Origin: Rhodocyclaceae bacterium | Lineage (GTDB): Bacteria > Pseudomonadota > Gammaproteobacteria > Burkholderiales > Rhodocyclaceae | Length of the DNA stretch: 64,000 nucleotides | Direction: 5' to 3' | Assembly: GCA_023230455.1 (NCBI GenBank) | Contig: JALNXH010000008.1 | Coordinates: 75,003 to 139,002, forward strand | Shown: one piece after another, positions 9,095 through 18,070 of the stretch | How the letters are laid out: the number at the start of each line of letters is the position of its first letter | Position numbering within the stretch: position 1 is the first letter of the stretch | The notes under the pieces: generated by a model | Told to the model about the DNA's origin: nothing | Databases searched by the model: none | Seen by the model: only the letters and a program-made list of their open reading frames with translations | Program-made: the position numbers and the translations under genes

Positions 9095-12000
9095 CTACTT
9101 CCCGGATCGATCGAGTCCGTCGAGCGCCGCCTGGTAGTGGAAACTGGCGATACTGCGCAGGATCTCGTCCGCCGCATCGCCGAGCACCGCACGCAGCAGG
9201 CTTTCCTCCCTTCGCACCAGATCGTTCACCGCGAAATCGCCGCTGGCCAGCATCGCGCGCAGCTGCTGCAGCAGCTGCGCGGCATGCGTCATATCGCCCG
9301 CGGGCGGATCGCCGGCGGGCGCTGCCAGCGCCTTGCGGATATCCGCAATGAGGGAGGACAACGCCGCCGCCAGACGGACCACGCCGGGTTCGATCGACGC
9401 CGGGTCGACGGCCGGCGTCGATCGGCGGATGGCCGCCTGCAAGGCGTCGGCGAGCGCGCCGATCTCGCCGGCACCGAGGTTGCCGGCGGCCCCCTTCAAA
9501 CCATGCGCCACACTCTGCAACGCGGGAAAATCGCCGGCGTCGAACAGCCGTTGCAGACGCTCCGGGTCATCCTCGTGGGTGTTCGCGAACAGCGTCAGCA
9601 AGTGCAGATATTTCTCCGCATCATTGTTCACCAGCGCCAAACCATGGGCCGCATCGATGCCGGGCAGCGCGTCCAGCGGCGGCTTCCGCGCCATGTCGGC
9701 GCCTGGCGCCGCAGACGCCGCCTCGACACCCGCCGCCGCACCCGCTCCGGCGCCAACCGGCAACCACTTCAGCAGCATTTCGTAGAGCCGCCAGGGGTCG
9801 ACCGGTTTGGCAACGAAATCGTTCATCCCGGCCTCGATGCAGGCACGTCGATCTTCATCGAAGACGTTCGCCGTCATCGCCAAAATGGGAAGGGCAGCAC
9901 ACGCGGGAATGGCGCGAATCGCCCGGGTCGCCTCGATGCCGTCGAGCTCCGGCATCTGCACGTCCATCAGCACCAGGTCGTAAGGCGTCTCGCCGGCCTT
10001 GGCGACCGCCGTGCGGCCGTCGTTCGCCACGTCGACCTGCAATCCCACCGCGCGCAGCAATTCCAGCGCCACTTCGCGGTTGATCGCATTGTCCTCGGCG
10101 AGCAGCAGGCGGGCACCGCGGTAACGGCGGCGCAGCTCCGTCTCGGCATCCTGAATCCGCGGCGTTTCCAGACGCGGATTCAGGATGCCCTGGCTGCGCC
10201 GCAGCCGCGCGGTGAACCAGAAGGTGCTGCCTTTCCCGGGCTCGCTCTCGACCCCGCTCTCGCCCCCCATCATGCGCGCCAAGCGCCGGGTAATCGCCAA
10301 GCCCAGCCCGGTCCCCCCATGCTTGCGCGTGGTCGACGGATCGGCCTGCTCGAAGGCCTCGAACAGCCGGGGAATGACCTCTGGCGGGATGCCGATACCG
10401 GTGTCCGCGACCTCAAAGCGCGCCAGGATTTCGTCGTCCGTCTCGGCCAGCAGGCGGGCGCGCAAGGCGATCGAGCCCTGCTCGGTAAATTTCACCGCAT
10501 TGCCGGCATAGTTGAGCAGCGCCTGGCGCAGCCGGGTCGGATCGCCGCGCAGCCAATGGGGCACGCCGTCCTCGGCGACCGTCACCGCCAACCCCTTGTC
10601 CGCCGCCTGGGCGCCGATCAACGAGCGCACGTGGTCGAGCACCGATTCGAGGGCGAAATCGCTCTGTTCCAGTTCCATGCGACCGGCCTCGATCTTGGAA
10701 AGATCGAGGATGTCGTTGATGATCGACAGCAGATGATGGGCCGCGGCATCGATCTTGGCGAGGCGCTCGGCCTGCTTCGGCGTCGGGTTGGAACGATGCA
10801 GCAGATGGGTGAGACCGACGATGGCGTTCATCGGCGTGCGGATTTCGTGGCTCATGTTGGCGAGAAAGACGCTCTTCGCCTGGCTCGCCACTTCTGCCTG
10901 TTCGCGCGCCTCGTTCAGCTCGGCGGTGCGGCTGGCCACCAGCTCTTCGAGATGATGGCGGTGGCGATCCAGCTCCTCGCCGACGCGCTTCTTTTCGGTG
11001 ATGTCCTCCTTGACCGCAACGTAGTGGGTAATGCGGCCATCCAACTGGCGGATCGGCGTAATGATCGCGAACTCGATGTATTCGCTGCCGTCCTTGCGCT
11101 TGTTGCGGAACTCGCCTTTCCATCCCCGCCCATGGACGAGCGCCTCCCACAGCGCAACATAGGCCTGCGGCGGCGTCTTGCCGGACTGCAAAATGCGCGG
11201 GTTCTGTCCGAGCACCTCGTCGCGGGTATAGCCGCTGACGCGCAGGAAGGCGTCGTTCACGTACTCGATCCGCGCGCCGATATCGGTGATGACGATACTT
11301 TCGGGACTCTGCTCGACAGCCAGCGAAAGCTGTCTCAGCTGCTCCTCGGCGCGCTTACGCTCGCCGATATCGCGGATGATCATCGACGTCAGCGCCCGGC
11401 CACGGCTGTCGGTGAAGATCAGCGACGAGATTTCGCCGGGAAATTTCTCGCCGCTCTTGCGGACCAGGGTCAATTCGCCACGGAACCGTCCGGTTTCGCG
11501 GCGCTCGGCCAACGCCACGGCCAAGCGCGGGTCTGTAACATCGACCACGCCGGTACGGCCGAGGCGGCCAAGTTCCTCTTCGCTATAACCGAGAATGTCC
11601 TGGGCCACCTGGTTGGCGGCGAGAATGTCGCCATCGGGTGTGGTCAGCAGAACGCCGTCCATATTGTTTTCAAACAGCGAGCGGTACTGCGCCTCACTTT
11701 CGCGCAGCGCGATTTCGGCCCGTTTGCGTTCGGTGATGACGTCGAAGACGGCGACGAAGTGGTCGGGCGCCGGGCTGTACGCCGCAATCCAGAACCACAT
11801 CTGCATCGCTTCCACATAAAGCTCGAAGCGCTGGGCCGGGCCGCCCTGGGCAACGCGCGCGTAAGTCTCGAACAGCACCGGCGTGGTCTCGCGGATACCG
11901 GGGACGACTTCGCTGACCCGTCGGCCGATGACGTTTCTGAGCCCGGTCAGTTCTTCGAAGGCCGGATTGACTTCAAGATAAATGAAGTCTGACGGCCGGC

Positions 12001-14650
12001 CGTTCTCATAGAGCATGCGACAGAGGGACAGCCCCTCCACCATATGCTCGAACAGGCCGCGATAGCGCGCCTCGCTTGCGCGGAGAAGCAGCTCGGCCTC
12101 CTTGCGTTCGGTGATGTCCTGCATCGCCCCGCGCACCTTCACCACCCGGCCGTCGCTGATCACCGGGCGGCCTAGGGTGCGCACCCATTTATGTGCCCCG
12201 CGCGGCGTCACCATCTCGAGTTCCAGATCGTAGGGCGTGCCCTGCTCGGCCGCCGCGCGCAGCGCCGCCTCGATCTTCTCCCGCTGCTCGCCCTGGAACA
12301 GGGTCAGACCGAGGTTCATCGTGGATTCCTGGGTCGGATCGAGATCCTGGATGCGGGCCACTTCTTCGGTCCAGCCTCCCGTTCCGGTGGCGGGATCGAA
12401 ACCCCAGCCGCCGATGTGTGCCATCGCGCTCATTTCCTGCATCAACTCGTCGCGTTCGCGCAAGGCCTGTTCGGCCCGCGCATGGGCGCTGCGATGCCGC
12501 AGGCTGTCGATGCCGTAGGCCAGATCGTTCGCCAGTTCGCTCAGCAGTGCGATCTCTTCCGCGTCGAAGGCGTCGGCGGCGCTGGCGTAGAGGGTCAGCG
12601 CGCCGAAGCAGCGATCGGCCTCGCCGATCAGCGGCAGCGCGATCGACGAGGCATAACCGTGTTGCAACGCGGCCTCCCGCCAGGGCAGCAACTGCGGATC
12701 GGTGAGGAAGTTCATATTGGCCACCGGCCGGCGTTCGCGGATGGCGGTCCCCGTCGGGCCGCGACCGCGTTCGTCGTCGGCCCAGCAGATTTGGGCGGAG
12801 GCCAGGTAGCCCGCGTCGAAGCCGAACTCCGCCACCGGGCGAACCGAGCGCTGCGCATCGTCTTCGGCGAAGCCCACCCAGGCCATGCGATAACCGCCGG
12901 ACTCCACCAGCTGCTTGCAGATGTCGCTCAACAACTGCGCCTCGTCCTTCGCATGCACCAGAATCTCATTGCAGCCGCTGATCGTGCGCAGGGCGCGGTT
13001 GGCCCGCCGCAATGCCTGCTCTATGCGTATGCGGCCGCTGATATTGCGCGCAATGCCGAAGAGGCCGATGATCCGTCCTCCGCTATCGCGCAACGGCCCC
13101 TTGGTGGAAAGGAAGATGGCCTTACCGTCGGTGGTCTCCAGCTCTTCGTCGAAGCTGATCGTGTGCCCTGCCGCCAAAACCTGTCTGTCGTTGGCCATCA
13201 ACAGCGCCGCCTGCGCGGCGGGAAGGAGCGCGGTATCGTCGCGGCCCAGCACCTCCTCGATGCTCCTTCCGGCCAGGCGCGCCGCCTCCCGATTGAACAG
13301 CAGGTAGCGGCCTTCCAGATCCTTGGCGAAGATCGCATCGGCGGAGCTCGACGCGATCGCGTCGAGCATCTGTAGGGCGCGCAGCTTGTCGGCCTGAGCC
13401 GACTGCTCCACCAGCGAGGCGAGGAGTTGCTGGCGCTGGCGGAGACCGAAGACGCCGATGGCGGCGGCAAAAAATGCCAGTACGCCGACCAGCACGATCC
13501 ACAGCGCATCGCGGATGGCTTCGTCGTAGAACTCGGCGCGGTCCATCTTGGCGATGAGAAACCAGTCGGTGCCGGCAATGGCGTAGGCGACCCCCATCAC
13601 GGCCGTGCCGCCATAGTCAACGCCTTCGACCATGCGGCCGGTTTCCACTTCGCCCCGCACCACCCGGATGGCGAGCACATCGCCTTCGGCCAGGGAGATA
13701 CGCTGCCTTGCCACCGTATTCGGACGCACGCGCATCTCGTTGAGAAACTCGACATCCCCGCCGTCGCGGCGAATCAATACCGTCTCCCCGCTGGCGCTGG
13801 CAGCCGGCCAGGTTTGCAGCATCGGAAAAAGGAACGTCGCAGGATCGGCACGCAGGGCCAATACCGCCCCGGTGCGTTCGCCGGCTTCGCCGAGCGGCAC
13901 GACAACGTCGACATGCAGGCGCCCGTCGCCGTCCCGATACGGGCCGACGATTGCCACGCTGCCTTTGGCATCGGCCTGCCGGGCCGCCTCCCGCAGCACC
14001 GGCTCCAGCGTGACGGGGCGACCGTCGCCGCTCTCGATCAATTCGCCGTCGCTATCGAGCAGCAACACGTTCTCATAGCCGTTGCTCCGGCGGAACGCCT
14101 CCAAGCGCGCCAGCAGCTGCGCGTGCGCCGCCGTATCCCGGTGCCGACGCCAGGCCGCATACCGCGTTGCGAGAAAACGGCTGCTTTGCATCACCTGCGC
14201 ATCGGCGCGCCGCTCCAGCAGCCAGGTAGCGATCTGGCCGGCCTTGAGATCGGCGATGGCTTGCAGCCGGGCAAACTCCCGTTCCTTCTGATGCGCGACG
14301 TTGTGGCCGATGGCGACGACGGTCATTGCGCCGATGGCCGTCGCGGACAGCGCCAGCGGCAGCAGTATCGAACGCAGCCGCGGCACAACGGCCGCGGGCT
14401 CAGGCGCACCGCCCAGCAGGCGCCGCATCAGGCCGTAGAGCAGCAGCGAGGTCACCGCAACGAATAACCACCCCTTCACCGTGCTGGCCAACTCGATCTG
14501 CCGCGGATCGTCGAACAACAGGCCCAACGCCCGGTCCGACAGCAGTATCCAGAGTGCGGCAAAGGCCGCATAGCTGAGGACGACCGTCAGCACGCCCGCC
14601 GCCGTGGGCGTGGCAGCGGCGGCAACGGGGGGCTGGGAGTCTGGAAGCAT
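9095..14650 (-). CDS. Giant membrane hybrid sensor histidine kinase (PAS/GAF/HisKA/HATPase/REC/Hpt)
   Basis: An 1851-residue multistep phosphorelay kinase. Order (approximate residues): hydrophobic segments at 19-41, 59-78 and 95-115; an extracytoplasmic sensor region to about 380; another membrane segment at 381-403; PAS 420-530; GAF 555-735; PAS 738-860, 861-985, 987-1105 and 1107-1230; HisKA with phospho-His in NMSHEIRTPMN (about 1268); HATPase with DTGIGIPPE and HGGTGLGLAI; REC with AEDNAINREVAL and phospho-Asp in VLMDVQMPELDG (about 1561); C-terminal Hpt with His in SVAHGLKGAAGN (about 1713). All phosphorelay residues are present. ATG 14650 follows AAGGAAAGG. The N-box reads NYAGNAVKFT rather than NYASNAVKFT, a mild change. 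The next genes encode receiver-only proteins that are plausible phosphorelay partners. The signal is unknown. Confidence 0.92.
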   Translation of the reverse strand: MLPDSQPPVAAAATPTAAGVLTVVLSYAAFAALWILLSDRALGLLFDDPRQIELASTVKGWLFVAVTSLLLYGLMRRLLGGAPEPAAVVPRLRSILLPLALSATAIGAMTVVAIGHNVAHQKEREFARLQAIADLKAGQIATWLLERRADAQVMQSSRFLATRYAAWRRHRDTAAHAQLLARLEAFRRSNGYENVLLLDSDGELIESGDGRPVTLEPVLREAARQADAKGSVAIVGPYRDGDGRLHVDVVVPLGEAGERTGAVLALRADPATFLFPMLQTWPAASASGETVLIRRDGGDVEFLNEMRVRPNTVARQRISLAEGDVLAIRVVRGEVETGRMVEGVDYGGTAVMGVAYAIAGTDWFLIAKMDRAEFYDEAIRDALWIVLVGVLAFFAAAIGVFGLRQRQQLLASLVEQSAQADKLRALQMLDAIASSSADAIFAKDLEGRYLLFNREAARLAGRSIEEVLGRDDTALLPAAQAALLMANDRQVLAAGHTISFDEELETTDGKAIFLSTKGPLRDSGGRIIGLFGIARNISGRIRIEQALRRANRALRTISGCNEILVHAKDEAQLLSDICKQLVESGGYRMAWVGFAEDDAQRSVRPVAEFGFDAGYLASAQICWADDERGRGPTGTAIRERRPVANMNFLTDPQLLPWREAALQHGYASSIALPLIGEADRCFGALTLYASAADAFDAEEIALLSELANDLAYGIDSLRHRSAHARAEQALRERDELMQEMSAMAHIGGWGFDPATGTGGWTEEVARIQDLDPTQESTMNLGLTLFQGEQREKIEAALRAAAEQGTPYDLELEMVTPRGAHKWVRTLGRPVISDGRVVKVRGAMQDITERKEAELLLRASEARYRGLFEHMVEGLSLCRMLYENGRPSDFIYLEVNPAFEELTGLRNVIGRRVSEVVPGIRETTPVLFETYARVAQGGPAQRFELYVEAMQMWFWIAAYSPAPDHFVAVFDVITERKRAEIALRESEAQYRSLFENNMDGVLLTTPDGDILAANQVAQDILGYSEEELGRLGRTGVVDVTDPRLAVALAERRETGRFRGELTLVRKSGEKFPGEISSLIFTDSRGRALTSMIIRDIGERKRAEEQLRQLSLAVEQSPESIVITDIGARIEYVNDAFLRVSGYTRDEVLGQNPRILQSGKTPPQAYVALWEALVHGRGWKGEFRNKRKDGSEYIEFAIITPIRQLDGRITHYVAVKEDITEKKRVGEELDRHRHHLEELVASRTAELNEAREQAEVASQAKSVFLANMSHEIRTPMNAIVGLTHLLHRSNPTPKQAERLAKIDAAAHHLLSIINDILDLSKIEAGRMELEQSDFALESVLDHVRSLIGAQAADKGLAVTVAEDGVPHWLRGDPTRLRQALLNYAGNAVKFTEQGSIALRARLLAETDDEILARFEVADTGIGIPPEVIPRLFEAFEQADPSTTRKHGGTGLGLAITRRLARMMGGESGVESEPGKGSTFWFTARLRRSQGILNPRLETPRIQDAETELRRRYRGARLLLAEDNAINREVALELLRAVGLQVDVANDGRTAVAKAGETPYDLVLMDVQMPELDGIEATRAIRAIPACAALPILAMTANVFDEDRRACIEAGMNDFVAKPVDPWRLYEMLLKWLPVGAGAGAAAGVEAASAAPGADMARKPPLDALPGIDAAHGLALVNNDAEKYLHLLTLFANTHEDDPERLQRLFDAGDFPALQSVAHGLKGAAGNLGAGEIGALADALQAAIRRSTPAVDPASIEPGVVRLAAALSSLIADIRKALAAPAGDPPAGDMTHAAQLLQQLRAMLASGDFAVNDLVRREESLLRAVLGDAADEILRSIASFHYQAALDGLDRSGK

Positions 14651-14723
14651 TTCCTTTCCTTCGGGCCTGTGCGGCGTACTTGCGTCGGACGAGGCGGTTC
14701 CGTACGCCGGCCGATGGCTACGG

Positions 14724-15698
14724 CTACGGGGCGGCCGCGCTCTTCCGCACCATCTCGGCGAGCAGGCTGTTTTCCAGCAGCATCCGCCGGTGCGAGAGGG
14801 CAAGGGCGATGCACGCCTTCAATTCGAAATCCGCCCAGGGTTTGTCGATGAAGGCGAAGATATGCGCCGAGTCGACCGCATAGATCAGATCGTTTTCGTC
14901 GATTTGTCCGCTGATCAGGATGCGTGCGCAGGTCGGCTGCAGATCGGAGAACTGCTGCAACAGTTCGATGCCGCTCATTTCCGGCATCCGGTAGTCGGCC
15001 ACGATGCAGGAAAAATTGATGCTCTGCGCCATCTGCAGCGCATGGCGCGGCGACGGCGTGACCTGGACGCTCAGGTTGCCTTCGTTGAGCACCGGTCCGT
15101 CGCGGTTGGCCACCTCGGAGCGGATCGCCGAGAACAGATCGTCCACCCGGGAACGGCGGGTGAGCACACGCGACAAGCTGCTCAGCACGCCCGGATCGTC
15201 GTCGACGATGATCAGCTGATCGATGTTGTTCTCTTCGACCGGCGGCACCGGAATGTTGTGCTGACGCACCAGGTCGGCAAGCCGCCGGTTTTCGGCCAGC
15301 GTGGCACCGTAGGTCAGCGCCTGGGCGACCGATCCCTTGAGGTAATAGTCGTGCCAGGGCTTGGGAATGAAACGATAGATATGCGTTTCGTTGATCATCC
15401 GCACCAGCGTTTCCATATCGGTCTGGCCGCTCAGGACGAGCCTTGCGCAGTCCGGCTGGAGCTGGCCGAGCGCGGTGAGAAATTCGAGGCCGCTCATCCC
15501 CGGCATGCGGTAGTCGCTGATCACCGCGTCGAAAGCCTGCTCGCCGGCACGCGCCAGCGCCGCCGCCGGATCGGTAAAGCCTTCCACCTCGTAGCGATAA
15601 CGGACGAAGGGCGGCGAATTCAGTTCGCGCTGAACCGCAGCGACGATATTCGGTTCGTCGTCCAGAACCAGTATCCGGCGGTGCTCTTTCTCATTCAT
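14724..15698 (-). CDS. Tandem-receiver response regulator (REC-REC)
   Basis: 324 residues with two receiver domains and no recognisable output domain. REC1 (about 8-130) has ILVLDDEPN, phospho-Asp in AVISDYRMPGMSG and the Lys in IPKPW. REC2 (about 170-310) has LIIVDDDPG, VADYRMPEMSG and IDKPW. The IPKPW/IDKPW signatures are those of receivers usually attached to HD-GYP domains, like the one encoded at 16690. ATG 15698 follows a GAGGGC-type Shine-Dalgarno. It lies between the giant hybrid kinase and a second REC-REC gene, all minus strand, suggesting a phosphorelay sink or connector. Partner assignment is inferred. Confidence 0.88.
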   Translation of the reverse strand: MNEKEHRRILVLDDEPNIVAAVQRELNSPPFVRYRYEVEGFTDPAAALARAGEQAFDAVISDYRMPGMSGLEFLTALGQLQPDCARLVLSGQTDMETLVRMINETHIYRFIPKPWHDYYLKGSVAQALTYGATLAENRRLADLVRQHNIPVPPVEENNIDQLIIVDDDPGVLSSLSRVLTRRSRVDDLFSAIRSEVANRDGPVLNEGNLSVQVTPSPRHALQMAQSINFSCIVADYRMPEMSGIELLQQFSDLQPTCARILISGQIDENDLIYAVDSAHIFAFIDKPWADFELKACIALALSHRRMLLENSLLAEMVRKSAAAP

Positions 15699-15734
15699 GT
15701 TGATGCCCTCGCAATATGCAGATCGTCGTTCCGA

Positions 15735-16595
15735 TCAACGGCTGCCGGTCAATATATCCCGATATACCAGGGCCTGGGTCAGCATCGATTTCAGCTCGGC
15801 AGACTGCCATGGCTTACCGAGAAAATGATAGACCCCGGCGACGTTGATGGCGTCGATCAGCACAGCGAGATCGGTACGTCCGGACAGCATGATGCGCACG
15901 GCATCCGGACAGATCTCGCGCAGTTGGTGGAAGAAGGTCACCCCGTCGATCTGCGGCATGGCGTAGTCGGAGATGACCAGGTCGGGGCACTCTTCGGCGG
16001 CAGCCATCAGCGCCTCGGCCGGGTCGGTGTGGCGGCTGATGCGGAACAGTGGCGAGCGTCCCGAGGTGGCCGCGCCGCTCAGCGATATCTCCCGCTCCAG
16101 AGCTTTGAGTACGCCCTCGTCGTCGTCGACCAGCATCAGCCGGTAGGGGGCGTGCCGCAGCGGCTGCCCGGATGCAGGCGCCGACCTGTGCAGCAGGTCG
16201 GTTTTCCGCCGGTGCAGCGCGAGCGCGATGCGCCCTTTCAGATCGTATTCGGACCACGGCTTGAGGATCAGGAAGTCGATCTGCGCGTCGTTGATGGCCT
16301 TGATCGCACCCTCGGTGTCGGTACTGCCGGTCAGCAGGATGCGCGCCATGCCAGGCTGGATCGCATGCAGGGCGCGTAAAAAGGCAATTCCGTCCATTTC
16401 CGGCATGCGGTAGTCGGCAATCACGATGTCGAACGCCGCGTCGTCCTCGCTGGCGCGCGCCAGCGCCAGGGCGGGCGCGGTGAAGGCTTCGATTTCAAGA
16501 CCGTCATGACCGACATCCGGCTTCCTCAGCAGTTCGCGCCGCAGTGCGGCAATCACCTGCGGTTCGTCGTCCACGAGAAGAATCCGGCACCACAT
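15735..16595 (-). CDS. Tandem-receiver response regulator (REC-REC)
   Basis: 286 residues with two receiver domains: REC1 has ILLVDDEPQ, VIADYRMPEMDG and ILKPW; REC2 has LMLVDDDEG, VISDYAMPQIDG and LGKPW. Each has the acidic pocket, phospho-Asp and conserved Lys. No output domain follows, so it resembles its neighbour at 14724 in layout. No Shine-Dalgarno is visible before ATG 16595, so the start is less certain. The gene is divergent from the REC-HD-GYP gene at 16690 with a 94-nt gap that would hold both promoters. Confidence 0.86.
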   Translation of the reverse strand: MWCRILLVDDEPQVIAALRRELLRKPDVGHDGLEIEAFTAPALALARASEDDAAFDIVIADYRMPEMDGIAFLRALHAIQPGMARILLTGSTDTEGAIKAINDAQIDFLILKPWSEYDLKGRIALALHRRKTDLLHRSAPASGQPLRHAPYRLMLVDDDEGVLKALEREISLSGAATSGRSPLFRISRHTDPAEALMAAAEECPDLVISDYAMPQIDGVTFFHQLREICPDAVRIMLSGRTDLAVLIDAINVAGVYHFLGKPWQSAELKSMLTQALVYRDILTGSR

Positions 16596-16689
16596 GGGGA
16601 GGTATGCAATCGGGAAGAATGTTCAGTGAATTCTTTAGGAGAGTAGCATACACTGCATCGCCGACACGCTCGACGCACGCTCCCTCCGC

Positions 16690-18060
16690 ATGACAGATCC
16701 TACCCCGCCGGCCACATTGCTGTTCGTCGATGACGAAGCCAACATTCTGGCGGCGCTGAAGCGCCTTTTTCGCACGCAGAACCATCGCATCCTGACCGCC
16801 GGCAGCGGCCAGGAAGGCCTGGCGTTGGTCGAGCGGGAAGCCGTGGATCTGGTGATTTCGGACATGCGCATGCCGGAAATGGATGGCGCCCAGTTTCTGG
16901 AGCGGGTCAGAGCCTACACTCCGCAGGCGATCCGCATTCTGCTCACCGGCCATGCCGACATGGCCGGCACCATCGCCGCCATCAACCGCGGCGAGATCTA
17001 CCGCTATGTTTCCAAGCCGTGGAACGACGACGAGCTGTTGCTGACGGTACGCGATGCGCTGCGACACAAGCGGTTGGAAGCGGAGAATACGCGCCTCAAT
17101 GCGCTGACGCGGAAGCAGAACGAAGCGTTGAAGGCGCTCAACGCCAGCCTCGAACACAAGGTAGCCGAGCGTACCGAGCAATTGCGGCGTGCGCTGTTGA
17201 CTCTGGAGCATGCGCACCGGGTTCTGAAGGACGAGTTCCTCAACTCGGTGACGGTGTTTTCCAGCCTGATCGAACTGCGCGGCGGGCAATTCGACGCCCG
17301 GCTGGCGGGCCACGGCCGCCGCGTAGCCAACGCCGCGCAAGGACTGGCACAGCACCTGAAGCTCGAACCGGATGCGGTGCAGGATGTGATGCTGGCCGGT
17401 CTGCTGCACGACATCGGCAAAATCGCGCTGCCTGACGAACTGCTGAACACGTCGATGCATGCCTTGTCGCCGGAACAGCGCGCGCAAGTGAAAAAGCATC
17501 CGACGATCGGCGAAAACGTACTGATGGCGATCGAGGAACTGAAGGGTGCAAAACCGCTGATCCGCCATCACCACGAGTGTTACGACGGCTCCGGCTATCC
17601 GGACGGTCTCGCCGGCAACGCCATCCCGCTCGGTGCCCGCATCCTCGCCGTGGCGAACGACTACGATGCGCTACAGCTCGGTACCGTGGGCCCGTGCGTC
17701 CTCAATGCGGCGCAGGCGCTGGACTGGTTGCTTGAGCAACGCGGCAAGCGTTACGACGCGCGTATCGTCGACGCATTCGTCGCCGCCGGACTGCCCGAGG
17801 CGATTCCAGGCCGCGCCAGCGATGCGACCACTGCAACCCAGGCGACCGGCGTTCCCCTGCGGCCGATAGCGCTGGCCCCCGGCATGGTGCTGGCCGAGGA
17901 TCTGACCCACCACGACGGCTATCTGCTGCTGGCCCGCAACCATATGCTCGACCGACATCAGATCGAACTTCTCGCCGACCTGGAGGAGCGCGAGCAAAAA
18001 CAACTGATCCTGCGCGTCCGCGCCGAGTCGATGCCACCGGACACCGATCCGACGCCATAG
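16690..18060 (+). CDS. REC-HD-GYP cyclic-di-GMP phosphodiesterase
   Basis: 456-residue response regulator expected to hydrolyse c-di-GMP. REC occupies about 1-125 (LLFVDDEAN, phospho-Asp in VISDMRMPEMDG at 58, Lys in VSKPWND). A coiled-coil linker runs about 125-180. The HD-GYP domain has LLHDIGKIALPDELL (His240-Asp241), HHHECYDGSGYPDGL (about 293-307, with the GYP residues) and RILAVANDYDAL. All metal-binding signature residues seem intact. A 130-residue tail (about 330-456) carries no motif I recognise. The stop is 10 nt before the hemerythrin-kinase gene, so the two are probably cotranscribed. Confidence 0.92.
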   Translation: MTDPTPPATLLFVDDEANILAALKRLFRTQNHRILTAGSGQEGLALVEREAVDLVISDMRMPEMDGAQFLERVRAYTPQAIRILLTGHADMAGTIAAINRGEIYRYVSKPWNDDELLLTVRDALRHKRLEAENTRLNALTRKQNEALKALNASLEHKVAERTEQLRRALLTLEHAHRVLKDEFLNSVTVFSSLIELRGGQFDARLAGHGRRVANAAQGLAQHLKLEPDAVQDVMLAGLLHDIGKIALPDELLNTSMHALSPEQRAQVKKHPTIGENVLMAIEELKGAKPLIRHHHECYDGSGYPDGLAGNAIPLGARILAVANDYDALQLGTVGPCVLNAAQALDWLLEQRGKRYDARIVDAFVAAGLPEAIPGRASDATTATQATGVPLRPIALAPGMVLAEDLTHHDGYLLLARNHMLDRHQIELLADLEEREQKQLILRVRAESMPPDTDPTP

Positions 18061-18070
18061 AGGAGCCCCC

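Noticed and set aside
8873..11992. Plus-strand open frame of over 1000 codons opposite putA and the hybrid kinase
   Set aside because: It is antisense to clear multidomain proteins, has Gln/Arg-rich composition with no domain, and reflects the lack of stops in the mirror frame of high-GC codons. The same applies to the long plus-strand frame at 21756-23777.
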